Part shown: positions 7,947 through 17,670 of the stretch, piece after piece
Layout of the letters: each line of letters opens with the position of its first letter
Numbering within the stretch: the first letter of the stretch is position 1
Assembly: GCA_964525935.1 (NCBI GenBank)
Contig: CAZGJZ010000007.1
Coordinates: 62,001-126,000, forward strand
Origin: UBA2377 sp964525935
Lineage (GTDB): Bacteria > Verrucomicrobiota > Verrucomicrobiia > Opitutales > Opitutaceae
Reading direction: 5' to 3'
DNA: 64,000 nucleotides
Translations under genes and position numbers: made by a program
The notes under the pieces: model-generated
The model's database searches: none
Seen by the model: the letters and a program-made list of their open reading frames with translations, nothing else
What the model was told of the DNA's origin: nothing

Positions 7947-8536
7947 GTTGAGCGTTCCTTTCGTTGTAACTCGGCAAATAGTTTCTGCAACTTCCGTCGC
8001 GCGCGGAAGGCGCGCACCTTCACCAGCGATTGGTTCCAGCCGGTCAGCGCACTGATCTCGATGATGGTCTTCTGCTCCAGATCGAGCAGGCGGATCACCA
8101 GCTGGTCCTCGGGTTTGAGCTGGCCGAGGAGCTTGTTGACGAGCTCGCGCGCCTCGAGGGCGTCATCCGGAGCCACGTCACCATCGTTTGTGAGCACGTT
8201 GTCCAACACGTCGGCTTCCTTTTCGGAGAGATCCGCCCAGCGGAATTCCGGCCGGCGTTTCTGCGCCCGCAGTTGGTCGATGCAGGTGGTCACGGCGATG
8301 CGCGACACCCAATGGGTGAACGGCACGGCGCCCTGAAACTGGTCGATGCGGGTGAACATTTTCAGAAAAATATCCTGCGCCAGGTCCTCTTCCGCCACGC
8401 GCCGCGGCAGATGCGATCGCACAATGCGAATAACCAGCGGATAAAGATGGTCCACGAGCTCACGCGCCGCCGCCTGATCGCGCTGGCGAACCCGCGCAAG
8501 GCAGCCGGGCAGATCGAACGACTCGTCGTCAGGCAT
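7943..8536 (-). CDS. ECF-type RNA polymerase sigma factor
   Basis: A 197-residue sigma-70 family protein with only regions 2 and 4. Region 2 shows DHLYPLVIRIVRSHL, EEDLAQDIFLKMF and FTHWVSRIAVTTCIDQLR. Region 4 shows LKPEDQLVIRLLDLEQKTIIEISALTGWNQSLVKVRAFRA in its expected place as a helix-turn-helix. It heads a three-gene operon with translational coupling to the small membrane protein. Such sigma factors usually control their own operon in response to envelope or metal stress; the signal is not identifiable here. Confidence 0.9.
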   Translation of the reverse strand: MPDDESFDLPGCLARVRQRDQAAARELVDHLYPLVIRIVRSHLPRRVAEEDLAQDIFLKMFTRIDQFQGAVPFTHWVSRIAVTTCIDQLRAQKRRPEFRWADLSEKEADVLDNVLTNDGDVAPDDALEARELVNKLLGQLKPEDQLVIRLLDLEQKTIIEISALTGWNQSLVKVRAFRARRKLQKLFAELQRKERST

Positions 8537-8702
8537 GAGGAGATGGAGACAAGGACATACACGGCATGCAAGACGCCCGCAGTTGCCAGCGGTTACAGCG
8601 GAAAGCTATGACGAATCGCCGGCTTGACGGAGCCGGCCGCCCCTGCCTGTCTCCCACCTCAAGTTAATGCGAAACACGCTGCAGGCCCTTCGACTTACCA
8701 CC

Positions 8703-8741
8703 ACGCACGGTCTCTAAAAGCCGTTACGGCTGATCGTGCGT
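8703..8741 (+). promoter_or_regulatory. Nested hairpin in the leuA leader
   Basis: ACGCACG (8703-8709) pairs with CGTGCGT (8735-8741), and an inner AGCCG/CGGCT stem has a TTA loop. It sits in the otherwise empty 294-base gap between the divergent sigma gene and leuA. There is no following T tract and no evident leucine-rich leader peptide, so an attenuator role is only a possibility. The rest of the gap shows nothing recognisable. Confidence 0.35.
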
Positions 8742-8830
8742 CCCCGCCTGCCTGCCAAGTCCGCCGCGTAAAGCGTGCGTTTCTCCGTCTGCTTCCCTAC
8801 GTTTTTCAACCAGTCCGAGTCTGTTTCGCC

Positions 8831-10498
8831 ATGCAACCTGCTCCCGTTACGAAATACCGTCCTTTCCCGCCTGTCGCGCTGCCCAACCGCCAGTGGCCCA
8901 ATCGCGTGCTCAACCGCGCCCCCATGTGGTGCAGCGTCGATCTCCGCGACGGCAATCAGGCCCTCGCCCAGCCGATGAACATCGCCGAGAAACTCGAGTA
9001 TTTCGAACTGCTCGTGAAGATCGGCTTCAAGGAAATCGAGGTCGGTTTCCCCAGCGCCTCACAGATCGAGTTCGATTTCATCCGCCGCCTCATCGAGGAA
9101 AAACGCATCCCCGACGATGTCGCCATCCAGATCCTCTGCCAGTGTCGCGAGGAGCTCATCACGCGCTCCTGCGAGTCGCTGCGCGGCGCCAAGAACGTTA
9201 TCTTCCATCTCTACAACTCGACGTCGCCTGCCCAGCGCCAGCATGTCTTCAATGCCACGCGCGCCGACATCGTCGCCATCGCGACGCGCGGCACCGCCTG
9301 GGTGAAGCAACACACCGCCGCGCTCAGCGCCGCAGGCACGCACGTGCGCTTCGAGTATTCGCCGGAGAGTTTCACGAGCACCGAGCTCGATTTCGCGCTG
9401 GAGATTTGCGAAGCCGTGACCGACGTCTGGCAGCCGACCGTTGCGAACAAAATCATTCTCAACCTCCCCGCCACCGTCGAATACACCACGCCCAACGTCC
9501 ACGCCGACCAGATTGAGTGGATGTCCACGCACCTCACGCGCCGCGACCGCACGCTCATCTCGCTGCACACACACAACGACCGCGGCACCGGCATCGCCGC
9601 CACCGAACTGGCGTTGCTCGCTGGCGCCGACCGCGTCGAGGGCACGCTCTTCGGTAATGGTGAACGCACTGGCAATCTCGACCTCGTTACCGTCGCGCTG
9701 AATCTCTACACGCAGGGCGTTCACCCGCAACTGGACTTCAGCGACATCAACGGCATTCGCGAAGTTTACGAGCGTTGCACCAAGCTCGAGGTGCCCGCCC
9801 GCGCGCCCTACGCTGGCGAACTCACCTTCACCGCCTTCAGCGGCTCGCATCAGGACGCCATCAAAAAATCCTGGGCCGTCCAAAAACCCGACGCACCGTG
9901 GGATGTGCTCTACATCCCCATCGATCCTGCCGACATCGGTCGCAGCTACAAGGCCATCATCCGCATCAACTCACAGTCGGGCAAAGGCGGCGTCGCCTAC
10001 ATCCTCGAAAACGAGTTCGGCTATACCTTGCCCAAGCTCATGCACAAGGAGATCGGCAAAGTCGTCAACGACCTCGCCGACCGCACCGGCCGCGAGCTCA
10101 CCGCCGCCGAAATCCATGCCGCGTTTGAGACCGAATACCTCGCGCGCACGGCGCCCATTGCGCTGGAGCATTTCAAGACCACCGAGCGCGACAGCGCCGT
10201 GCAATGCGAGGCCCGCATCACCCTCGACGGCACCGCGCACCAACTCGCCGCCGACGGCAACGGTCCGATCGACGCCTTCGTGCGCGCCCTCGGCACCACG
10301 CCCCTGCCCCGCTTCACCGTGCTCAGCTACGCGGAGCATTCCCTCGGTCAGGGCGCCGAAGCCCGCGCGGTCAGCTACATTCAAATCAAGACCGACCGGG
10401 GCCTCACGCTCTTCGGCGCCGGCATCGACACCAACATCGAGCTCGCCTCCATCAAGGCCATCGTCAGCGCCCTCAACCGCGCGCTCGCGAAAACCTGA
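8831..10498 (+). CDS. leuA: 2-isopropylmalate synthase
   Basis: A 555-residue enzyme that condenses acetyl-CoA with 2-oxoisovalerate in the first committed step of leucine synthesis. It belongs to the long class: MWCSVDLRDGNQAL at the metal site, HTHNDRGTGIAATELALLAG (the two metal-binding histidines), then GTLFGNGERTGNLDLVTV. The C-terminal LeuA allosteric domain (from about residue 430) should mediate leucine feedback. The ATG at 8831 gives the family N-terminus (TKYRPF); an upstream in-frame extension to 8624 has no homology. It stands apart from other leu genes in this window and is followed after 23 bases by rlmN. Confidence 0.93.
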   Translation: MQPAPVTKYRPFPPVALPNRQWPNRVLNRAPMWCSVDLRDGNQALAQPMNIAEKLEYFELLVKIGFKEIEVGFPSASQIEFDFIRRLIEEKRIPDDVAIQILCQCREELITRSCESLRGAKNVIFHLYNSTSPAQRQHVFNATRADIVAIATRGTAWVKQHTAALSAAGTHVRFEYSPESFTSTELDFALEICEAVTDVWQPTVANKIILNLPATVEYTTPNVHADQIEWMSTHLTRRDRTLISLHTHNDRGTGIAATELALLAGADRVEGTLFGNGERTGNLDLVTVALNLYTQGVHPQLDFSDINGIREVYERCTKLEVPARAPYAGELTFTAFSGSHQDAIKKSWAVQKPDAPWDVLYIPIDPADIGRSYKAIIRINSQSGKGGVAYILENEFGYTLPKLMHKEIGKVVNDLADRTGRELTAAEIHAAFETEYLARTAPIALEHFKTTERDSAVQCEARITLDGTAHQLAADGNGPIDAFVRALGTTPLPRFTVLSYAEHSLGQGAEARAVSYIQIKTDRGLTLFGAGIDTNIELASIKAIVSALNRALAKT

Positions 10499-10521
10499 TT
10501 CCTGCGCCAGCCTGCTGCCGG

Positions 10522-11637
10522 ATGAAATACGTTCCCGCGAAACCGCCGCTCACCGGCGAGACTCTCGACACCCTCACCGCGCGCCTCAAGGAGCGCGGTG
10601 AGCCGGGCTTTCGCGCGAAGCAGATCCTCGAGTGGGTTTACAAAAAGCGTGCCCGCAGCTGGGACGAGATGACCAATCTTTCCAAGCCGCTCCGCACGTG
10701 GCTCGACGAGACCTTCGAGCTCATGCCCGTCTCCCTCGTGCTCAACAAGCAGTCCGAGGACGTCACGGACAAACTCCTCCTTGGCCTCGGCGATCGCTCG
10801 CTCATCGAGACCGTCATCATCCGCGTGCCGCAGGAAGGCGTCGGCCTCGACGAGTCGCGCAAGACCATCTGCATCTCCACGCAGGTCGGCTGCGCCATGG
10901 GCTGCGTGTTCTGCGCCTCCGGCCTCGCCGGCCTCAAGCGCGACCTCAACGCCGGCGAGATCGTCGCCCAGCTCTTGCAGGTTTGCTACCGCGAGGACGC
11001 CCGCACGCCACGCGCGCGCATGGAACTCGTCTCCTTCGACAACATCGTGGTCATGGGCATGGGCGAGCCGCTCGCCAACTACGACGCCATCATCCGCGCC
11101 CTCACCATCGTCAACGCCGAGTGGGGCCTCGGCTTCGGCGCCCGCCGCATCACGCTCTCGACCAGCGGTCTCGTCCCGAAAATCCTCAAGCTCGCCGACG
11201 AACCGCTCGGCATCCGCCTCGCCATCTCGTTGCACGGCGCCACCGACGAGGTCCGCGAGAAAATCATGCCCGTCAACAAGGCCTACCCGCTGGAGAAACT
11301 CCTCCCCGCGATCAAAGCCTTCAACGAAAAGCACGGTCGCATGGTCACGCTCGAGTTTATCCTCATCGAAGAGATCAACGATTCGCTCGATCAGGCCGAA
11401 AAGCTTCGCGACATCGCCCTCGACCTTCACGCCCACGTGAACCTCATCCCTTACAACACCGTGGATGGCCTCCCTTGGAAGCGCCCCAGCGTCACCCGCC
11501 AGGAACGCTTTGCCGACATCCTCCGGGATGCCCGTGTCTCGGTGACCCTTCGCCGCGAAAAAGGCCACGACATCGACGCCGCCTGCGGCCAGCTCCGCCT
11601 CAAGACCGAGCAGGACCGCAACCTGGCCACGGCCTGA
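10522..11637 (+). CDS. rlmN: 23S rRNA (adenine-2503-C2)-methyltransferase, radical SAM
   Basis: A 371-residue radical-SAM enzyme that methylates A2503 of 23S rRNA and A37 of some tRNAs. It shows GEPGFRAKQILEWVYKK at the N-terminus, the iron-sulfur motif CAMGCVFC (CxxxCxxC), GMGEPLANY and the C-terminal segment VTLRREKGHDIDAACGQL, whose cysteine is the expected methyl-carrying residue. ATG at 10522, 23 bases after leuA. Confidence 0.95.
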   Translation: MKYVPAKPPLTGETLDTLTARLKERGEPGFRAKQILEWVYKKRARSWDEMTNLSKPLRTWLDETFELMPVSLVLNKQSEDVTDKLLLGLGDRSLIETVIIRVPQEGVGLDESRKTICISTQVGCAMGCVFCASGLAGLKRDLNAGEIVAQLLQVCYREDARTPRARMELVSFDNIVVMGMGEPLANYDAIIRALTIVNAEWGLGFGARRITLSTSGLVPKILKLADEPLGIRLAISLHGATDEVREKIMPVNKAYPLEKLLPAIKAFNEKHGRMVTLEFILIEEINDSLDQAEKLRDIALDLHAHVNLIPYNTVDGLPWKRPSVTRQERFADILRDARVSVTLRREKGHDIDAACGQLRLKTEQDRNLATA

Positions 11638-11681
11638 GGTGATCAGCCTCAACATGACGCGACTGCGTATTCTTGCTTTAC

Positions 11682-11709
11682 ACATATCAACAAAACTGTA
11701 TATGTTGAT
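11682..11709 (+). promoter_or_regulatory. Inverted repeat upstream of metF, probable operator
   Basis: ATCAACA (11685-11691) is mirrored by TGTTGAT (11703-11709), and ACATAT (11682-11687) by ATATGT (11700-11705). It is AT-rich in a GC-rich context and ends 6 bases before the metF ATG. Its form resembles operators of ArsR-type methionine-cycle regulators; the regulator is not in the window. Confidence 0.5.
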
Positions 11710-11714
11710 TCGTA

Positions 11715-12593
11715 ATGAAAACCGACCAGCCGATCTCGGAACTCTTCGCGCAAAACCGCCCGCTGCGTTCGCTGGAATTTTTTCCCCCCAAGGATGATGC
11801 CGGTGTCGAAAGCCTCCGCGCCACCGCGACCGCACTCCGCCAGATCCAGCCCGATTTCGTCTCCGTCACCTACGGCGCTGGCGGCACCACCCGCGACCGC
11901 ACGGCTCAGGTCAGCGCGCTCCTGAAATCCGACTTCGGCTTCACCGTCATGCCGCACCTCACCTGCGTCGGCCATTCGCGCGCCGAGTTGACCGAGGTCG
12001 CCGATCGCATTCACGCCAGCGGATTCCGCAACATCATGACGCTCCGCGGCGACCCGCCAAAGGGCGAGACGACCTTCACGCCGTCGCCCGACGGCCTGCG
12101 CTACGCCAGCGATCTCGTCGCGCTGCTCAAGGCACGCCATCCCGATTTCTGTCTTGGCGTCGGCGGCTACCCGGACAAACACCCCGAAGCTCCTTCTCCC
12201 GAAGCCGACCTCATCAACCTCAAGCGCAAAGTCGACGCCGGTGCCGCCTTCGTCACGACCCAGCTCTTCTTCGACAACGCCACCTACTACCGCTTCGTGG
12301 AAAAATGCCGCGCCGCCGGCATCACCGTGCCGATCGTGCCCGGCATCATGCCCGTGCTTTCGTTGAAGCAAATCCAGCGCTTCACCGCGCTATGCGGCAC
12401 GACTCTCCCCGCTCCGCTGCTACGTCGCCTGGAAGCCGCGGCCGAAAATCCCGAGATCGTCGAAATCGTCGGCGTCGACTGGGCGCTCGCCCAAATCCGC
12501 GACCTCCTCGCCCACGGCGCCCCCGGTTACCACCTCTACATCATGAACCGCGCCAAGAGCGCATTGGCCTTGGCCGCCGGTCTGACCGCGTAA
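11715..12593 (+). CDS. metF: Methylenetetrahydrofolate reductase
   Basis: A 292-residue flavoenzyme that reduces 5,10-methylene-THF to 5-methyl-THF for methionine synthesis. The TIM barrel begins RSLEFFPPKDDAG (catalytic glutamate in EFFPP), then DFVSVTYGAGGTTRDRT, HLTCVGHSRAEL, NIMTLRGDPP, FVTTQLFFDNATYYRFV and PIVPGIMPVLSLKQIQRF. All match the MetF family, at full length. It stands alone, preceded by an inverted-repeat operator candidate and convergent with the SUI1 gene. Confidence 0.95.
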   Translation: MKTDQPISELFAQNRPLRSLEFFPPKDDAGVESLRATATALRQIQPDFVSVTYGAGGTTRDRTAQVSALLKSDFGFTVMPHLTCVGHSRAELTEVADRIHASGFRNIMTLRGDPPKGETTFTPSPDGLRYASDLVALLKARHPDFCLGVGGYPDKHPEAPSPEADLINLKRKVDAGAAFVTTQLFFDNATYYRFVEKCRAAGITVPIVPGIMPVLSLKQIQRFTALCGTTLPAPLLRRLEAAAENPEIVEIVGVDWALAQIRDLLAHGAPGYHLYIMNRAKSALALAAGLTA

Positions 12594-12596
12594 CGT

Positions 12597-12992
12597 TTAT
12601 CCGCCCGCCAGCACCGGCTTGAAGCCCGCTTCGCTCAAGATCTGCGCGATCTTCTCGCGCTGGTCGCCCTGAATCTCGATTACGCCGTCCTTCACGGTCC
12701 CGCCACAGCCGCACGCGCCGCGCATTTTTTTGCACAGCGACTCCTTTTCCGGGAGCCCGATGCCGATAAAGCCACTGACGGTCGTCACCGTTTTGCCGCC
12801 GCGCCCGCCCGTCTCGCGTCGGATTTCCACCCGCCCGCGGTTTTTCTCCTCCTTTTTTGGCGGCAGCGCCTTTCCGGTTTCTGGTTTCCTCAATCCGGTA
12901 TCCTGCGGCAGCCCCGCCGCGCTCAGCGCCCCAAACGGGTTTTGCCCCAGTCCACTGCCGCCATCCGTTGAAATTTTCCCATTCGTGTTCAT
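12597..12992 (-). CDS. SUI1/eIF1-like translation initiation factor
   Basis: A 131-residue protein. About 55 N-terminal residues look disordered (KPETGKALPPKKEEKNRGR). They are followed by a SUI1 domain: VEIRRETGGRGGKTVTTVSGF, KKMRGACGCGGTVKDGVIEIQGDQREKI in order. This is the YciH/eIF1 family, found in scattered bacteria and able to influence start-codon choice. Its ATG falls in the same sequence as an intergenic repeat (GAACACGAATG), so the N-terminus MNTNGKIS may be repeat-derived. Confidence 0.85.
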   Translation of the reverse strand: MNTNGKISTDGGSGLGQNPFGALSAAGLPQDTGLRKPETGKALPPKKEEKNRGRVEIRRETGGRGGKTVTTVSGFIGIGLPEKESLCKKMRGACGCGGTVKDGVIEIQGDQREKIAQILSEAGFKPVLAGG

Positions 12993-12998
12993 TCGATA

Positions 12999-13046
12999 AT
13001 TCAGCGTTTCCGTTCTTCAGCGCTTTCGTGATTCAGTCTTTTCGTC
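12999..13046. repeat. Three tandem 16-base units upstream of the SUI1 gene
   Basis: Three adjacent 16-base units at 12999, 13015 and 13031 share the pattern ATTCAGCGTTTCCGTT / CTTCAGCGCTTTCGTG / ATTCAGTCTTTTCGTC. They start 7 bases upstream of the SUI1 ATG (minus strand) and form a single-arm member of the repeat class. Confidence 0.75.
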
Positions 13047-13069
13047 AGCCTTATTCGCCCCAGCGGCCA

Positions 13070-13309
13070 TCACTTCGCGGCGCGTCCGCCGCACGATCCC
13101 ACCGGGATATCGCTCTCCCCACCGAGAAACAGCAGGGCCTTCGCATAGCTCCTACGTTCCATGAAATGAACAAGTTGCGGATGCATCTCCGCCCGTCCTT
13201 GCACCAGAAAATCATCCAGCTTCTCCATCTGTGCAGCGATCACCACTCCATCAGCGCGCTTGATGCCGTCGAGCAGCAGAATAAGGGATGCTTTAATTTG
13301 GGTCTCCAT
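13070..13309 (-). CDS. Hypothetical small protein
   Basis: A 79-residue protein, mostly helical (QIKASLILLLDGIKRADGVVIAAQMEKLDDFL, then HPQLVHFMERRSYAKALLFL), ending in a short Gly/Cys-containing tail SCGGRAAK. It has no signal peptide or membrane helix. It lies upstream of the SUI1 gene on the same strand, separated by the 16-base repeats. I do not recognise the family. The heptad-like helices and normal codon use suggest that it is a real gene. Confidence 0.5.
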   Translation of the reverse strand: METQIKASLILLLDGIKRADGVVIAAQMEKLDDFLVQGRAEMHPQLVHFMERRSYAKALLFLGGESDIPVGSCGGRAAK

Positions 13310-13500
13310 GGCGTGGTGATGAAGAAACTAATCCCTCTGCTACTGCCCTTAAGCGCGTTTGCAATCTCCTATCCATCGCCGCGCCGACCTTGTGTCTCCC
13401 TCCACCCCGTGATGCATTGATAATTCACAACTTCGCGGCACACTGGCGAGCACGCTCCCTAACGTGTTTTGTCCGTGTGCCTTCCTTATTCCATTCCTTC

Positions 13501-16305
<2,805 letters not shown>

Positions 16306-16312
16306 TATTCCC

Positions 16313-16341
16313 AGACCCCAAACCCTATATCCTATTTTTCA
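16313..16341. repeat. Short pyrimidine-rich repeat arm before sucB
   Basis: The gap between sucA and sucB reads CCAGACCCCAAACCCTATAT followed by CCTATTTTT, near-tandem CCC-A-rich units that run directly into the sucB ATG. No inverted copy is present, so it is taken as a single-arm member of the repeat class. Confidence 0.4.
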
Positions 16342-16342
16342 C

Positions 16343-17572
16343 ATGCCACTCGAAGTCAAAATCCCGCCGATGGGCGAATCGATCAACTCCGGCGTCCTCG
16401 CCAAATGGCACGTCAAGGACGGCGACACCGTCAAGAAGGACCAACCCTTGTTCGAACTCGAAACCGACAAGATCACCTCCGAGGGCACCGCCGAAGCCGC
16501 CGGCAAGATCACCCTCAAAGTCGCCGCCGGCACCGAGGTGAAAATCGGTGAAGTCGTCGCCAGCATCGACTCCGCCGCCGCCGGCGCGACGGCCTCGGCA
16601 CCAGCCACCGCAGCCTCCGCTCCGGCAGTCGAAAATCCCAAATCGAAAATCGAAAATTCCGCGACGCAGTCGCCCGCCGTCCGCCGCCTCGCCGCCGAAA
16701 CCGGCATCGATCCCGCCAGCGTCGCCGGCACCGGCAAAGCCGGCCGCGTCACCAAGGGCGACATGCTCGCCGCGACCGAAGCCAAGCCCGCTGCAGCTCT
16801 CGCGCCCATGGCGCCGAGCCCTGCGCCCATCGAAAACCCTAAATCGAAAATCGAAAATTCCTCGTCCGTCTCCGCCAAACAGACGCGCAAAAAGCTCTCA
16901 CCCCTCCGCAAGCGCATCGCCGAGCGTCTCGTGCAGGCGCAGCACGAAGCCGCCATGCTCACCACGTTCAACGAGGTCGACATGTCCGCCGTCATGGAGC
17001 TGCGCAAAAAATACCAGGACGACTTCGTGAAGAAGCACGGCATCAAGCTCGGCTTCATGTCCTTCTTCACCAAGGCCGTCGTGCAGGCCCTCAAGGACGT
17101 CCCCGCCATCAACGCCCAGTTTGCCGGCGACGAAGTCATCCAGAATAATTACTACGACGTCGGCGTCGCCGTCTCCACCGAGAAGGGCCTCATGGTCCCC
17201 GTCATCCGCAACTGCGACACGCTCAGCATGGCCGGCATCGAGCAGGCCATCGGCGACGTCGCCAAGCGCGCGCGCGACGGCAAGATCACGCTCGCCGACC
17301 TCGAAGGCGGCGTTTTCACGATCACCAACGGCGGCATCTTCGGCTCGATGCTCTCGACGCCGATTCTCAATGCCCCGCAAAGCGCCATCCTCGGCCTCCA
17401 CGCGATCAACGACCGACCCATGGCCGTCAACGGCCAGGTCGTCATCCGTCCGATGATGTATCTCGCGCTGAGCTACGATCACCGCCTCGTCGACGGCAAG
17501 GAAGCCGTCACCTTCCTCGTCAAAGTAAAGCAAGCCATCGAGGATCCCGCCCGCCTGCTCATCGGAGCCTGA
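16343..17572 (+). CDS. sucB: 2-oxoglutarate dehydrogenase E2, dihydrolipoyl succinyltransferase
   Basis: The 409-residue core of the complex. The lipoyl domain occupies residues 1-77 with the lipoylated lysine in FELETDKITSEG. The E3/E1-binding domain occupies about 112-148 (SPAVRRLAAETGIDPASVAG). The catalytic domain begins near residue 180 and ends with LSYDHRLVDGKEAV, containing the active-site histidine. Both linkers flanking the binding domain contain the decapeptide ENPKSKIENS, encoded by two nearly identical 32-base repeats. This makes the linkers charged where E2 linkers are normally Ala/Pro-rich. Second gene of the sucA-sucB-lpd operon. Confidence 0.95.
   Translation: MPLEVKIPPMGESINSGVLAKWHVKDGDTVKKDQPLFELETDKITSEGTAEAAGKITLKVAAGTEVKIGEVVASIDSAAAGATASAPATAASAPAVENPKSKIENSATQSPAVRRLAAETGIDPASVAGTGKAGRVTKGDMLAATEAKPAAALAPMAPSPAPIENPKSKIENSSSVSAKQTRKKLSPLRKRIAERLVQAQHEAAMLTTFNEVDMSAVMELRKKYQDDFVKKHGIKLGFMSFFTKAVVQALKDVPAINAQFAGDEVIQNNYYDVGVAVSTEKGLMVPVIRNCDTLSMAGIEQAIGDVAKRARDGKITLADLEGGVFTITNGGIFGSMLSTPILNAPQSAILGLHAINDRPMAVNGQVVIRPMMYLALSYDHRLVDGKEAVTFLVKVKQAIEDPARLLIGA
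16629..16660. repeat. Intragenic 32-base repeat, copy 1 (sucB linker 1)
   Basis: The unit is made of AATCGAAA steps and encodes ENPKSKIENS between the lipoyl and binding domains. It is 30/32 identical to the copy at 16830 and resembles the intergenic arm after the fused E1 gene near 30570-30603. Confidence 0.85.
16830..16861. repeat. Intragenic 32-base repeat, copy 2 (sucB linker 2)
   Basis: Second copy, differing from copy 1 at two bases and in the same reading frame, giving ENPKSKIENS again between the binding and catalytic domains. Confidence 0.85.
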
Positions 17573-17580
17573 TGCGCCGG

Positions 17581-17670
17581 AGTTGAGCGCCATGAGTTGA
17601 GGGTTGAGAGACCGATCAACTTTTCCGCTCCCAACTCTCAACCCTCAACTCTCAGCTTTCAACTCTCATG
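17581..17670. repeat. Inverted intergenic repeat with TTGAGAG units
   Basis: GAGTTGAGGGTTGAGAG (17594-17610) is exactly inverted at 17635-17651. Further AACTCTCA/CTTTCAACTCTC units run into the ATG of lpd at 17668. It fills the whole gap between sucB and lpd and leaves no Shine-Dalgarno sequence for lpd. Confidence 0.85.

Noticed and set aside
12999..13046. Possible CRISPR-like array from the 16-base tandem units
   Set aside because: Units are directly adjacent without unique spacers, and no cas gene is nearby.
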